A stretch of 6,054 nt of DNA. It comes from Phycisphaerales bacterium. GTDB taxonomy: Bacteria; Planctomycetota; Phycisphaerae; Phycisphaerales; UBA1924. Below are positions 5,768-6,054 of the stretch, in pieces. Position 1 is the stretch's first letter, and each line of letters starts with the position of its first letter. The stretch lies in NCBI GenBank assembly GCA_016763115.1, contig JAESUL010000284.1:1-6054 (forward strand), given 5' to 3'. A model generated the notes under the pieces. That model worked only from the letters and a program-made list of their open reading frames with translations, made no database searches and was not told where the DNA came from. The translations under genes were made by a program, and so were the position numbers.

Positions 5768-6054
5768 ATGACCCCCCAGCCCCCCAATACCGATCCACAA
5801 TCCCAAGAAGAAGTCCTTGCCGCCGCCGAGCGGTTCCGGGCAGATTTCAACGCTGTCCGCACCGAAGTCGCCAAAGCCATGGTCGGGCAGCACGACACGG
5901 TTGATCAGGCGCTCACCTGCCTCTTCGTCGGCGGGCATGCCCTGCTCGAAGGCGTCCCCGGCATCGGAAAGACCCTGCTTGTGCGTACGATCGCCCAAGC
6001 GGTCGATCTGAGCTTCGGACGCATCCAGTTTACCCCCGACCTGATGCCCGCCGA
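5768..6054 (+). CDS. MoxR-type AAA+ ATPase, N-terminal part (cut by the window edge)
   Basis: Open from the ATG at 5768 to the end of the window: 95 codons and two bases, with no stop. The family normally has about 310-350 residues, so roughly the first quarter is present. After a Pro/Gln-rich start (1-18) comes a helix and MVGQ (38-41), then GGHALLEGVPGIGKTLLVRTIAQAVDLSFGRIQFTPDLMPA (55-95). GVPGIGKT at 62-69 is the Walker A site for ATP binding, and RIQFTPDLMP is highly typical of MoxR. These AAA+ ATPases act in the cytoplasm as chaperone-like factors in assembly or activation of complexes, often encoded with DUF58 and von Willebrand factor A proteins; those would be expected just downstream, outside this window. 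Walker B, sensor and arginine-finger motifs cannot be judged here. No ribosome binding site is visible before the ATG. Confidence 0.94.
   Translation, partial: MTPQPPNTDPQSQEEVLAAAERFRADFNAVRTEVAKAMVGQHDTVDQALTCLFVGGHALLEGVPGIGKTLLVRTIAQAVDLSFGRIQFTPDLMPA

Noticed and set aside
5626..5904. 92-codon frame beginning MPEWSKGTDCKS, and a minus-strand frame at 5639-5998
   Set aside because: They are translations of the tRNA, its terminator and the start of the moxR-type gene. Peptides of the EWSKG-DCKS kind are a common artefact of tRNA genes.

Overview
This 6,054-base window looks like chromosomal DNA of a planctomycete, most likely of the Phycisphaerae type. That assignment is inference. It rests on high G+C, the near absence of Shine-Dalgarno sequences (one clear case in six protein genes), an unusually long NuoH, and the mix of gene families. 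Nothing in the window looks mobile: there is no transposase, integrase, CRISPR array or long repeat.

Layout: (1) 29-1702 (+) is a bacterial GH3-family acyl-adenylating enzyme with all three GH3 motifs. (2) After 49 bases comes a compact set on the same strand: a DinB/YfiT-type four-helix protein (1752-2264), an NRDE/TANGO2-type protein (2274-3002) and NuoH, the membrane subunit of respiratory complex I (3009-4412). Gaps of 9 and 6 bases suggest that these three are cotranscribed; GH3 may belong to the same unit. (3) Convergent to nuoH, separated by 30 bases, is a minus-strand gene (5495-4443) for an exported protein of unknown function built from two copies of one domain. (4) A 124-base intergenic stretch (5496-5619) holds outward-facing promoter candidates. 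(5) At 5620-5704 (+) is a tRNA-Cys (anticodon GCA, U73) with a 16-nt, class II-like variable arm, followed directly by a strong intrinsic terminator. (6) From 5768 to the window edge is the start of a MoxR-type AAA+ ATPase gene, cut off after 95 codons.

The genes do not form an obvious single pathway. NuoH sits without any other complex I gene in view, next to two soluble proteins of uncertain role. The most unusual items are the tRNA-Cys with a serine/leucine/tyrosine-type variable arm, the two-copy exported protein with one cysteine at the equivalent place of each copy, and the NuoH insertion and tail. No gap exceeds 300 bases; bases 1-28 show nothing I can identify.
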